From: Bacteroidales bacterium
GTDB lineage: Bacteria > Bacteroidota > Bacteroidia > Bacteroidales > UBA932
Length of the DNA: 22,598 nt
Direction: 5' to 3'
Assembly (NCBI GenBank): GCA_004555145.1
Contig: SFJB01000011.1
Coordinates: 1-22,598 of the forward strand
Positions 15,340-22,241 of the stretch are shown piece after piece. Position numbers and translations under genes: made by a program. The notes under the pieces were generated by a model that was not told the DNA's origin, ran no database searches, and was given only the letters and a program-made list of their open reading frames with translations. Positions within the stretch are counted from its first letter, which is position 1. Each line of letters starts with the position of its first letter.

Positions 15340-17091
15340 GTGGACAGGAAGGTGTTAAAATTCTCTGAGCACAACACCATACTGCTGCTCAGCTTCATAG
15401 TCGGCGTACTCTCGGGGTGCGCCGCTGTCATTCTTGACTGGGCTATAGAGCAGATCAGTTACCTCCTCAACGGTAACATATGGAACAGTACTGACTACGA
15501 GTGGAGTTTCCTGGTGCTTCCAGGTGTGGGCATGTTCATATCCCTGCTCCTGCTCAAGTTTGTGGTCAGGGACAACATAGGCCACGGGGTTACCAAGGTT
15601 CTGCTTGCGGTGTCGAGGAACGAGTCCAAGATCAAGCCCCACAATACCTGGTCTTCCGTGCTCACTTCCTCCTTTACCATAGGCTTCGGCGGATCTGTGG
15701 GTGCCGAGGCCCCTATAGTGTACACCGGTGCCGCAATAGGCTCGAACATAGGCCGCATCTGCCACCTCTCCTACCGCAATATAACGCTTCTGCTGGGCTG
15801 CGGTGCCGCCGGTGCCGTGGCGGGAATATTCAAGGCTCCGCTTGCGGGAGTGCTCTTCACTATGGAGATACTCCTTTTCAACGTGTCGATGACCACGATG
15901 CTGCCGCTGCTGCTTTCCACAATTTCGGCTACGGTGATATCCTATATCTTCAGGGGTCAGACTCCGGTTTTTGCCTGCCAGCTCACGAGCTTCAGCATGC
16001 CGAACATCCCTTTCTACATCCTGCTCGGAATCGCTGCGGGGCTGTTTTCCCTGTACTTCACGAACGGTACGCTGTGGCTTGAGGACAAACTGGCCAAGTT
16101 CAGGAACGACTATGTGAAGTGGATTTGCTGTGCACTCGGGCTGGGTATGCTGATCTTCCTTTTCCCTCCGCTCTACGGCCAGGGCTACGATTCCCTGCAC
16201 AGCCTGCTGAACGGGCACGAACTGGTGCTGGAAAGGAAAACCATACTTTCTTTCCTTATGCGAGGAAGATGGGGTGTACCTCTCTTCTTCCTGCTGATAC
16301 TCTTTTTCAAGATAGTGGCCATGACGCTCACCAATTCCGGAGGCGGAGTGGGAGGAACCTTCGGTCCTACCCTTTTCTCAGGAGCCATTCTGGGCTTTGT
16401 GGTGGCGCGCTGCTTCAACCTTCTGGGGGCTGCGGTGCCGGAGCAGAATTTCGTGCTCGTGGGTATGGCCGCACTGATGGCCGGAGTCATGCAGGCGCCT
16501 ATGACCGCAATCTTCCTGATTGCAGAGATATCGGGAGGCTACGAGCTGCTGATTCCACTTATCATCACTTCCACGGTATCCTTTGGCACCGTGCGCATTT
16601 TTGAGAAATACTCCATCTATACCAAGCGCATCGCGCAGAGCGGAGACTTGCTTACCCACGACAATGACCAGGCCGTACTCACCCTGATGCACACCAATGA
16701 CCTGATTCGGGACAAGTATCCCAAGGTGCAGATAGATGCGAGCTTGCGAGAGGTGGTGGACATCATCAAGGACAGCGAGGCGGCTGTGCTGGCTGTGATC
16801 GACGGAAACGGAAGGTTCCAGGGTATGGTGGACGTGGCGGCGTCGAGAAAATATCTTTTCAGCCCTGACAAATACGACAGCGTGCACGTTTACAACATGA
16901 TGGAGACTCCGCCGGAATACATTTTCTATGGGGAGAAGATGGACACGGTGATGAACAAGTTCGAGAAGACCGGCGCCTGGCGTCTTCCTGTCGTGGACAG
17001 GGACACTCGCAAATACCTGGGCTTCATATCAAAGTCCCGTCTGCTGATGGCTTACCGCTCGGAGCTTAAAGAGATTTCAGTCGAGGATTGA
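15340..17091 (+). CDS. ClC-family chloride channel/transporter with CBS domains
   Basis: Inner-membrane anion channel or anion/proton exchanger. The 583-residue protein has a ClC membrane domain (about 12-425) and a C-terminal CBS pair (about 445-575). Selectivity segments seen: GHGVTK (81-86), where the classical motif is GSGIP; GGSVGAEAPIV (118-127), with Glu123 at the gating-glutamate position; and GGGVGGTFGP in the second half. KAPLAGVLFTMEI (165-177) places Ile177 at the position of the internal proton glutamate of E. coli ClC. The start is GTG at 15340; another in-frame GTG at 15352 is possible, and no ATG is available. The last 26 bases overlap the convergent tex gene. Whether it is a channel or an exchanger is not decided by sequence. 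Confidence 0.93.
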   Translation: MDRKVLKFSEHNTILLLSFIVGVLSGCAAVILDWAIEQISYLLNGNIWNSTDYEWSFLVLPGVGMFISLLLLKFVVRDNIGHGVTKVLLAVSRNESKIKPHNTWSSVLTSSFTIGFGGSVGAEAPIVYTGAAIGSNIGRICHLSYRNITLLLGCGAAGAVAGIFKAPLAGVLFTMEILLFNVSMTTMLPLLLSTISATVISYIFRGQTPVFACQLTSFSMPNIPFYILLGIAAGLFSLYFTNGTLWLEDKLAKFRNDYVKWICCALGLGMLIFLFPPLYGQGYDSLHSLLNGHELVLERKTILSFLMRGRWGVPLFFLLILFFKIVAMTLTNSGGGVGGTFGPTLFSGAILGFVVARCFNLLGAAVPEQNFVLVGMAALMAGVMQAPMTAIFLIAEISGGYELLIPLIITSTVSFGTVRIFEKYSIYTKRIAQSGDLLTHDNDQAVLTLMHTNDLIRDKYPKVQIDASLREVVDIIKDSEAAVLAVIDGNGRFQGMVDVAASRKYLFSPDKYDSVHVYNMMETPPEYIFYGEKMDTVMNKFEKTGAWRLPVVDRDTRKYLGFISKSRLLMAYRSELKEISVED

Positions 17092-19219
17092 CGAGGCGCA
17101 AGCCTATCCTGGACCTTTCCAGGTCCACTGAATCCACTATTACGCGTATATGCTGGTGCAGCTTCACGGCCTTGGAAGGGTCGGTGCCGCGCGGTCCCAT
17201 TTTGGATACGTGTATGAGTCCGTTCTCGTGGAGACCTATGTCCACAAAGGCCCCGAAATTGGTGATGTTGGTCACTATCCCTGGCAGTTCCATGCCGATT
17301 TTGAGATCGTCTATGCTGCGTATGTCGTCGTCAAAACTGAACTCTGATGCCTGCTCGCGCGGGTCTAGTCCGGGTTTTGCAAGTTCCTTGATGATGTCTC
17401 CGACCGTAGGGAGTCCGGCCTCAGGGGTGACGAAGTCCGCTGCCTTGATGCGGGAGCAGAGTTCGGCGTTGCCCACAAGTTCCCTGGTACTCACACCCAA
17501 GGACTTGGCCATCCTGTCAACAATGCCGTAGGACTCCGGATGCACTGCGGAGGCGTCGAGCGGATTCTCGGCTCCTCGTATGCGCAGGAAGCCGGCGCAC
17601 TGACGGAAGGCCTTTTCTCCCAGACGCGGCACTTTCTTGAGCTCCGCCCTGCTCTTGAATGCACCCTGGGCGTTCCTGTATGCAACTATGTTCTCGGAGA
17701 GCACGGGTCCTATTCCGGCGACGTAGGCCAGAAGGTAAGGGGAAGCGGTGTTGAGGTTCACACCGACTGAGTTCACGCAACTCTCCACGGTATTGTCGAG
17801 CTTTTCTTTGAGGAGACTCTGATCCACATCGTGCTGGTACTGTCCTATGCCCAGGTTCTTAGGGTCGATCTTTACCAGTTCGGCAAGGGGGTCCATCAGA
17901 CGCCGTCCTATGGATACGGCTCCGCGCACGGTCACATCCTCATCCGGGAACTCTCTGCGCGCGATTTCTGAAGCGCTGTAGATGGAAGCACCGTCTTCGC
18001 TCACGGTCCATATCCTGCAGCCTTCAGGGAGGCGAATTCTCTTCATGAAGTCCTCGGTTTCGCGGGAGGCTGTGCCGTTGCCTATGGCTACGGCTTCAAT
18101 CCTGTATTTCTCCAGCATGGCCTGAACCTCCATAATCGCCTTCACCTTTTCGTTCTGTGGCGGGTGAGGGTAGATGATGGTGTGGTGCAGGAGTTCACCT
18201 TCGGAACTCAGGCAGGCGATTTTGCAGCCGTTGCGGAAGCCCGGGTCTATGGCCATAGTGCGTTTCTGGCCCACGGGAGCGCTGAGCAGCAGCTGGCGCA
18301 GATTGTCTCCGAAAACCGCTATGCTTTCCAGATCGGCCTTGCGCTTGGCTTCGCGTATCACTTCGGAACTGATCGAAGGCTCGATGAGTCGCTTGAAGGA
18401 GTCTTCGACTGCCATCTTTAGCTGCTCGGCGAGCAGAGGGGCAGGGTAGCCCTGGGCTTTGCAGAAGTCGTAGTAGATCTTCTCACAGCTCTTATCGGAG
18501 TTCACGTCCATCGAGAGTTTCAGGAAGCCTTCATTCTCTGCGCGCAGTATGGCGAGCAGGGTGTGTGAAGGAATCTTGTCGAGAGGGCATGAGTAGTCGA
18601 AATAACTGCGGTATTTGGCTGCGTCAGCGTTTTCCTTGCCGGCTTTGGTGAGCTTGGCGCATATTCGCCTGGTGCGGAATACCGACCTTTGGTTCTCGCG
18701 TATCAGGGCAGTTTCGCTGAGGCGCTCTGAAATGATGTCCCTGGCACCTGCAAGCGCAGCCTCCCTGTCGGCGACGCCCTCGCCTAGGAATTTGTCGGCT
18801 TCAACTTCAGGATTTCGCGTGCGTATGTTCCACATCAGGTCAGCAAGGGGTTCAAGACCCAGCTCACGGGCGGTAGTGGCCCTGGTTCTTCGCTTGGGAC
18901 GGTAGGGGAGGTAGAGGTCTTCCAACTCGGTGGAGTCCACGCATTTCTCTATCCTTGCACGCAGCTCCTCGCTCAGGGCTCCGGCTTCGGCAATGGTCTT
19001 GAGTATGGTGTCCTTGCGCTTGTCAAGCTCGTTGAATACATCTATATGGTGCTTGAGCTCAGCGACCTGGGCGTCGTCGAGCCCGCCTGTCTTCTCCTTT
19101 CTGTAGCGGCTGATGAAGGGGATAGTATCCCCGTCTGCAAACATATCTGCGCAGTTCTCCACCTGCCAGACGGCCAAACCCATAAGTTCGGCAATCCTTC
19201 CGGAATACAATTCTTTCAT
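17066..19219 (-). CDS. tex: Tex-family RNA-binding transcription accessory protein
   Basis: A cytoplasmic nucleic-acid-binding protein, related to eukaryotic Spt6, that affects transcription and stress tolerance. The 717-residue protein has the full Tex order: an N-terminal helical region including FISRYRKEKTGGLDD (35-49) and DLYLPYRPKRRTRAT (101-115); a YqgF/RuvX-like domain starting at MAIDPGFRNGCK (322-333, about to 445); a helix-hairpin-helix region with NTASPYLLAYVAGIG (490-504); and a C-terminal S1 domain (641-710) with NFGAFVDIGLHENGLIHVS. The length is slightly short because it lacks the basic tail seen in some homologues. It is the second gene of an operon with the mannosyltransferase-like gene (2-base gap). 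Its 3' end overlaps clc by 26 bases. Confidence 0.97.
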   Translation of the reverse strand: MKELYSGRIAELMGLAVWQVENCADMFADGDTIPFISRYRKEKTGGLDDAQVAELKHHIDVFNELDKRKDTILKTIAEAGALSEELRARIEKCVDSTELEDLYLPYRPKRRTRATTARELGLEPLADLMWNIRTRNPEVEADKFLGEGVADREAALAGARDIISERLSETALIRENQRSVFRTRRICAKLTKAGKENADAAKYRSYFDYSCPLDKIPSHTLLAILRAENEGFLKLSMDVNSDKSCEKIYYDFCKAQGYPAPLLAEQLKMAVEDSFKRLIEPSISSEVIREAKRKADLESIAVFGDNLRQLLLSAPVGQKRTMAIDPGFRNGCKIACLSSEGELLHHTIIYPHPPQNEKVKAIMEVQAMLEKYRIEAVAIGNGTASRETEDFMKRIRLPEGCRIWTVSEDGASIYSASEIARREFPDEDVTVRGAVSIGRRLMDPLAELVKIDPKNLGIGQYQHDVDQSLLKEKLDNTVESCVNSVGVNLNTASPYLLAYVAGIGPVLSENIVAYRNAQGAFKSRAELKKVPRLGEKAFRQCAGFLRIRGAENPLDASAVHPESYGIVDRMAKSLGVSTRELVGNAELCSRIKAADFVTPEAGLPTVGDIIKELAKPGLDPREQASEFSFDDDIRSIDDLKIGMELPGIVTNITNFGAFVDIGLHENGLIHVSKMGPRGTDPSKAVKLHQHIRVIVDSVDLERSRIGLRLVNPRLKSL

Positions 19220-19221
19220 AC

Positions 19222-19944
19222 TCAGGCTATTGTCTTGAATTTACGGAAGCGCAGCGCGATGACTCCCCAGAATGCCTCTCCGAATATGCTGCCGGACATC
19301 TTGGAGGTGCCGGCCTTGCGGTTGACGAATACCACCGGCACTTCGGCTATTCTGAAACCGAGTTTGTGGGCAGTATATTTCATCTCGATCTGGAAGCCGT
19401 AACCCTTCATTCTTACTGCGTCGAGGTCTATGGCCTCAAGTACCTTGCGGGAGTAGCACACGAAGCCTGCAGTGCTGTCGAAGATTTTGAATCCCAGCAT
19501 AGTACGCACATAAATCGAAGCGCAGTAGGAGATGAGGATTCTGCTCATAGGCCAGTTCACCACATTTATGCCCTGGCAGTAACGGGAGCCTACGGACATG
19601 TCTGCGCCTTCGTCTGCGCAGGCGGAAAGCAGCCTTGGAAGGTCGGCAGGGGCGTGGGAGAAGTCGGCATCCATCTCGAAGATGTAGTCGTAGAGCCTTT
19701 CCTTTGCCCATTTGAAACCTGCCACGTATGCCGTACCGAGACCTAGCTTGCCGCTCCTTTCAAGGAGGAAGAGCCTCTCGGAGTGCTTCTTCTGGAGTTC
19801 CTTCACCGCGGCGGCGGTTCCGTCCGGCGACCCGTCGTCTATGACGAGTATATGGTAATCACCCTGGGCGAAAACGGCTTCGGTGATGGCGGCTATATTC
19901 TCGATTTCGTTGTATGTGGGAATAATGACAAGTTTCTTTTGCAT
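19222..19944 (-). CDS. Polyprenol-phosphate mannosyltransferase-like GT2 enzyme
   Basis: A 240-residue family-2 glycosyltransferase of the dolichol/polyprenol monophosphate mannose synthase (DPM1) type, which transfers a sugar from a nucleotide donor to a lipid phosphate at the inner face of the membrane. Seen: IIPTYNEIENI (7-17), VIDDGSPDGT (34-43), GKLGLGTAYVAGFKWA (65-80), the metal-binding DxD in FEMDADFSH (89-97), VNWPMSRILIS, and the C-terminal NRKAGTSKMSGSIFGEA. There is no C-terminal membrane domain, so it is the soluble/peripheral form. The sugar is not certain: mannose is the usual choice, but glucose is possible. It is the first gene of the operon with tex, divergent from the GT2 gene at 20001. 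Confidence 0.93.
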   Translation of the reverse strand: MQKKLVIIPTYNEIENIAAITEAVFAQGDYHILVIDDGSPDGTAAAVKELQKKHSERLFLLERSGKLGLGTAYVAGFKWAKERLYDYIFEMDADFSHAPADLPRLLSACADEGADMSVGSRYCQGINVVNWPMSRILISYCASIYVRTMLGFKIFDSTAGFVCYSRKVLEAIDLDAVRMKGYGFQIEMKYTAHKLGFRIAEVPVVFVNRKAGTSKMSGSIFGEAFWGVIALRFRKFKTIA

Positions 19945-19965
19945 ACCTCAGTTTTAACGTAGATG

Positions 19966-19973
19966 CAAATTTA
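19966..19973 (-). promoter_or_regulatory. Candidate -7 element for the mannosyltransferase-tex operon
   Basis: Minus-strand TAAATTTG, the same string as in front of dnaN, 21 bases before the ATG. No clear -33 partner is visible. Confidence 0.5.
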
Positions 19974-19985
19974 ATAAAAATTGCG

Positions 19986-19993
19986 TATGTTTG
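19986..19993 (+). promoter_or_regulatory. Candidate -7 element for the GT2 gene
   Basis: TATGTTTG fits TAnnTTTG and ends 7 bases before the ATG at 20001, so the transcript would be leaderless or nearly so. No matching -33 element is seen. Confidence 0.45.
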
Positions 19994-20000
19994 CACCATT

Positions 20001-21332
20001 ATGGATTCTATCAGAAGATTTGATGTCGCGCCGAGGATATCTACCTCCAGACTGCGTGAGATTGCCGCTTCCACGGATGCGGAATATACCCTTATCTATA
20101 CCGGAGACGGCGAACTCGAATGGGTCGATCTTGGCCTGGAGCGCCTGCTCGACATAGCCCGTGACAGCTCAGCGCTTATGCTTTACTCTGACCGTTTCGT
20201 AAGCCGGGATGGGAAGATGGAAGAGGCCCCGGTGATTGACTGGCAGGAGGGTGCCCTGAGGGACGATTTCGATTTCGGCGGGGTGCAGCTCTACCTCAGT
20301 TCCGCGCTGCGCGAGGCGGTGGCAGGGATGGATGCGGATTACCGCTACGCAGCCCTTTACGACCTCAGGCTCAGGGTGTCGCGTATGGCTGCTCCGTTGC
20401 ACGTGAACGAGTACCTTTACTGCGAGCGCCAGGACGATACGCGCAAGTCAGGGGAGAAGCTTTTCGACTACGTGGACCCGCGCAACCGTGACGTGCAGAT
20501 CGAGATGGAGGCGGCTTGCACCGCACATCTCAAGGCTCTGGGAGCCTGGTTGGCGCCTGAATTCAAGGGTGTGGACCTGTACGGGGAGGGGGAGTTCGAG
20601 TATGAGGCGAGCGTGGTGATTCCGTGCCGCAACCGGGTGCGTACGATTGGGGATGCGATTCGCTCAGCGCTTTCGCAAGTTGCTGATTTCAAGTATAATG
20701 TGATTGTAGTGGACGATAATTCCACCGACGGTACCGTGGATGTAATCCGGAGCTTCGACGATCCGCGCCTGATTTATGTTGCCCAGGGTCCCGGGTACCA
20801 CGCCATAGGCGGCAACTGGAACGCCGCCATCCATCACCCGAAGTGCGGTCGTTTCGCTCTGCAGCTCGATTCGGATGACCTCTACTCGGACGAGCATACG
20901 GTGCAGCGTTTTGTGGATGCGTTCCGCGAGGGGAACTGCGCTATGGTGATAGGGAGCTACAGGCTCACCGACTTCGACCTGAACCCCCTGCCTCCGGGGG
21001 TCATAGACCACCGCGAGTGGACGGAGGATAACGGACGCAACAATGCCCTGCGCATCAATGGTCTGGGTGCGCCGCGCGGCTTTTGGACCCCGCTTCTGCG
21101 CAAGCATCCATTCCCTGTCGTGAAGTACGGGGAGGATTATGCTGTGGCGTTGAGGATATGCCGCGAGTACAGGATTGGCAGAATCTATGATGTTATGTAC
21201 AACTGCCGCCGCTGGGATGATAATTCCGATGCTGCGCTGGATGTAGTGAAAATGAACTCCAACAATCTCTACAAGGACCGCTTGCGCACATTGGAACTTG
21301 CTGCGCGCAAGAAGCTCGTGGCAGCTGATTAG
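20001..21332 (+). CDS. GT2 glycosyltransferase with an extra N-terminal domain
   Basis: A 443-residue predicted glycosyltransferase. The second half (about 203-400) is a GT-A domain of family 2: ASVVIPCRNRVRTIGDAI (206-223), VIVVDDNSTDGTVDVI, GGNWNAAIHH and the metal-binding LQLDSDD near residue 295. The first 200 residues are different, with LIYTGDGELEWVDLGLERL and ALMLYSDRFVSRDG. These look like a partial, diverged GT-A half (the middle and end of such a fold without the nucleotide-binding start). I recall similar two-part proteins in Bacteroides, sometimes followed by a DUF4922 protein; none is present here. There are no membrane segments or signal. The donor and acceptor are unknown. The stop codon is directly followed by the repeat locus. 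Confidence 0.88.
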   Translation: MDSIRRFDVAPRISTSRLREIAASTDAEYTLIYTGDGELEWVDLGLERLLDIARDSSALMLYSDRFVSRDGKMEEAPVIDWQEGALRDDFDFGGVQLYLSSALREAVAGMDADYRYAALYDLRLRVSRMAAPLHVNEYLYCERQDDTRKSGEKLFDYVDPRNRDVQIEMEAACTAHLKALGAWLAPEFKGVDLYGEGEFEYEASVVIPCRNRVRTIGDAIRSALSQVADFKYNVIVVDDNSTDGTVDVIRSFDDPRLIYVAQGPGYHAIGGNWNAAIHHPKCGRFALQLDSDDLYSDEHTVQRFVDAFREGNCAMVIGSYRLTDFDLNPLPPGVIDHREWTEDNGRNNALRINGLGAPRGFWTPLLRKHPFPVVKYGEDYAVALRICREYRIGRIYDVMYNCRRWDDNSDAALDVVKMNSNNLYKDRLRTLELAARKKLVAAD

Positions 21333-21335
21333 ATG

Positions 21336-21483
21336 CCGGCCTTGCGATGCACTGCTGTTTGCCTCTCTGCCGTTGTTCCCCTCGCTGCTGTGGGTACGCC
21401 GGCTTTGCGATGCACTACTGTTCCACTCACTGCTGCTGGCACGCAGGACTTGCGATGCACTGCTGTTTCCCTCGCTGCTGCGT
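21336..21483 (+). repeat. Left block of 45-base-type direct repeats
   Basis: TTGCGATGCACT occurs at 21342, 21405 and 21450, each preceded by a version of ACGCCGGC and followed by CTGTT and then CTCGCTGCTG. The period is 63 and then 45 bases; the first unit has an 18-base insertion. The block starts at once after the GT2 stop codon. Confidence 0.85.
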
Positions 21484-21579
21484 GCAGCGACCCGTTTCTC
21501 TGGGACCGCTTTCGGGCTTCGCCCGGCGCTTGCAAAGTCCCGTCGAAACGGGCACGCCGGCACGCATACGCAGCGAGGG
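21469..21579 (+). repeat. Hairpin element, copy 1 (core 21484-21557)
   Basis: An imperfect palindrome of 111 bases. Stems from outside to inside: CCCTCGCTGC/GCAGCGAGGG (21469-21478 with 21570-21579), GCGTGC/GCACGC (21480-21485 with 21560-21565), GCG/CGC (21487-21489 with 21555-21557), CCCGTTTC/GAAACGGG (21491-21498 with 21545-21552), GGGAC/GTCCC (21502-21506 with 21537-21541) and CGGGC-TTC-GCCCG (21513-21525). The 74-base core is repeated in inverted orientation at 22095-22168. There is no T tract on either side, so it is not a classical terminator. Confidence 0.88.
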
Positions 21580-21627
21580 TGCACGCTTCCTGAACCGGCT
21601 TGACTGCTGCCCGGCGCTTGCACTCCC

Positions 21628-21709
21628 AGATGCCCCTCTTCAGGCAATCCCGGATGCCCTCATGGGATCAAATTCGTCGTTTTTTATCTCGGATGCCCTT
21701 CTTCAAGCC
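21628..21709 (+). repeat. Short GATGCCC direct repeats
   Basis: GATGCCC occurs at 21629, 21653 and 21692. The first and third copies extend to a shared pattern GATGCCC-(C/T)TCTTCA-(G/A)GC. Irregular spacing; no function visible. Confidence 0.6.
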
Positions 21710-21745
21710 TCTGGGGCTTTCGTGCAAATCACTTGGCAAGCCGCC

Positions 21746-21884
21746 AATTTGTAACCATTTGATTATCAGTATTATAGCAAAAAGCTGCTTGCCCGGTGAA
21801 GCCAAATTGGTGTTACCTGGCAGGCTCTGAATTTCTAACATATTGATATCGAAGTAGTTATGATTTTGCCCCTTGCCAGGTGAA
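21746..21884 (+). repeat. Two 55-base blocks with conserved ends in the AT-richer core
   Basis: Blocks at 21746-21800 and 21830-21884 have the same length and align without gaps. They agree at the start (AATTT, one mismatch, TAAC) and at the end (CTTGCC, one mismatch, GGTGAA) but hardly in the middle; I count 32 of 55 identical. ACCTGGCA (21815-21822) and TGCCAGGT (21874-21881) form an additional inverted repeat across the second block. Confidence 0.55.
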
Positions 21885-21911
21885 TTGCTGGAATGGGTTT
21901 CGGACTCAGAA

Positions 21912-21950
21912 CCGGCGCTTGCAAAGTCCCGTCGAGACAGGCACGTCGGC
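21912..21950 (+). repeat. Hairpin element, half copy
   Basis: This matches the 3' half of copy 1 (21523-21561) at 36 of 39 positions, including GCGCTTGCAAAGTCCCGTCG. The 5' half is replaced by unrelated sequence, so the outer stems cannot form. Confidence 0.8.
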
Positions 21951-22039
21951 CTGATGGGGCAACTGATTGGACGCCGGCCTTGTGGGGCAGCTGCTGTTCC
22001 CCTCGCTGCTGCTGGCACGCCGGCCTGATGGGGCAACTG
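21940..22039 (+). repeat. Right block of 45-base-type repeats
   Basis: A 26-base unit (GGCACG, C or T, CGGCCTGATGGGGCAACTG) occurs at 21940-21965 and 22014-22039 with one difference. A related copy with TTGTGGGGCAGCTG lies between them at 21971-21993, followed by GTTCCCCTCGCTGCTGCTGG, as in the left block. Confidence 0.8.
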
Positions 22040-22065
22040 CACGTAGCAGAATACAAAAGCATAGG

Positions 22066-22190
22066 AACTGCACCGTCGCAGCGTTAGCGGGTCAGCATAC
22101 CCGTTTTGACGGGACTTTGCAAGCGCTGAGCGAAGCTCAAAAGCGGTCCCAGAAAAACGGGTTGCTGCCCGCAGCAGCGATGGTGCAACT
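22066..22190 (-). repeat. Hairpin element, copy 2, inverted (core 22095-22168)
   Basis: The reverse complement of 22095-22168 matches copy 1 over 74 bases with nine differences, all transitions. Eight of the nine fall in pairs that keep the stem: core positions 6/72, 15/62, 30/42 and 32/40 change together from G-C type to A-T type. The palindrome continues outside the core: TGCACC/GGTGCA, TCGC/GCGA and GCGGG/CCCGC pair between 22066-22094 and 22169-22190, with mismatches. Confidence 0.88.
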
Positions 22191-22241
22191 CAGTCCATTG
22201 CTCGGAGCTGCCCGCAGCAGCGATGGTGCAACTCAGTCCAT
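22164..22241 (-). repeat. 35-base direct duplication including the thioesterase stop
   Basis: Identical 35-base copies lie at 22164-22198 and 22207-22241, separated by 8 bases. The right copy contains the last two codons and the TGA of the thioesterase gene (ATGGACTGA on the minus strand). The left copy starts inside hairpin copy 2. Confidence 0.9.

Larger units (their letters stand above)
21333..22232 (+). repeat. Mosaic repeat locus filling a convergent intergenic region
   Basis: This 900-base stretch between the GT2 and thioesterase stops has no supported gene. Open frames in it are short or antisense and follow the repeats. It contains, left to right: direct repeats of about 45 bases, a full hairpin element, short GATGCCC repeats, an AT-richer core with two 55-base similar blocks, a half hairpin element, more 45-base-type repeats, a second full hairpin element in inverted orientation, and a 35-base tandem duplication reaching into the thioesterase gene. 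No transposase or integrase is nearby. Confidence 0.85.

Noticed and set aside
20664..21647. Long minus-strand open frame with a serine-rich repeated peptide
   Set aside because: Most of it is antisense to the GT2 gene, and the repeated peptide arises because the 45- and 63-base DNA repeats are multiples of three. No plausible start context or recognisable domain.
21771..21776. TATAAT on the minus strand in the repeat core
   Set aside because: A sigma-70 type -10 element does not match the promoter form of this phylum, and no -35 or -33 partner is visible.
21333..22232. CRISPR array
   Set aside because: Repeats are imperfect and their spacing varies (45, 63, 74, 43), there are no unique equal-sized spacers, and no cas gene is present.
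21333..22232. Diversity-generating retroelement, retron or insertion sequence
   Set aside because: No reverse transcriptase, transposase or integrase frame in the window, and no clear target-site duplications around the locus as a whole.
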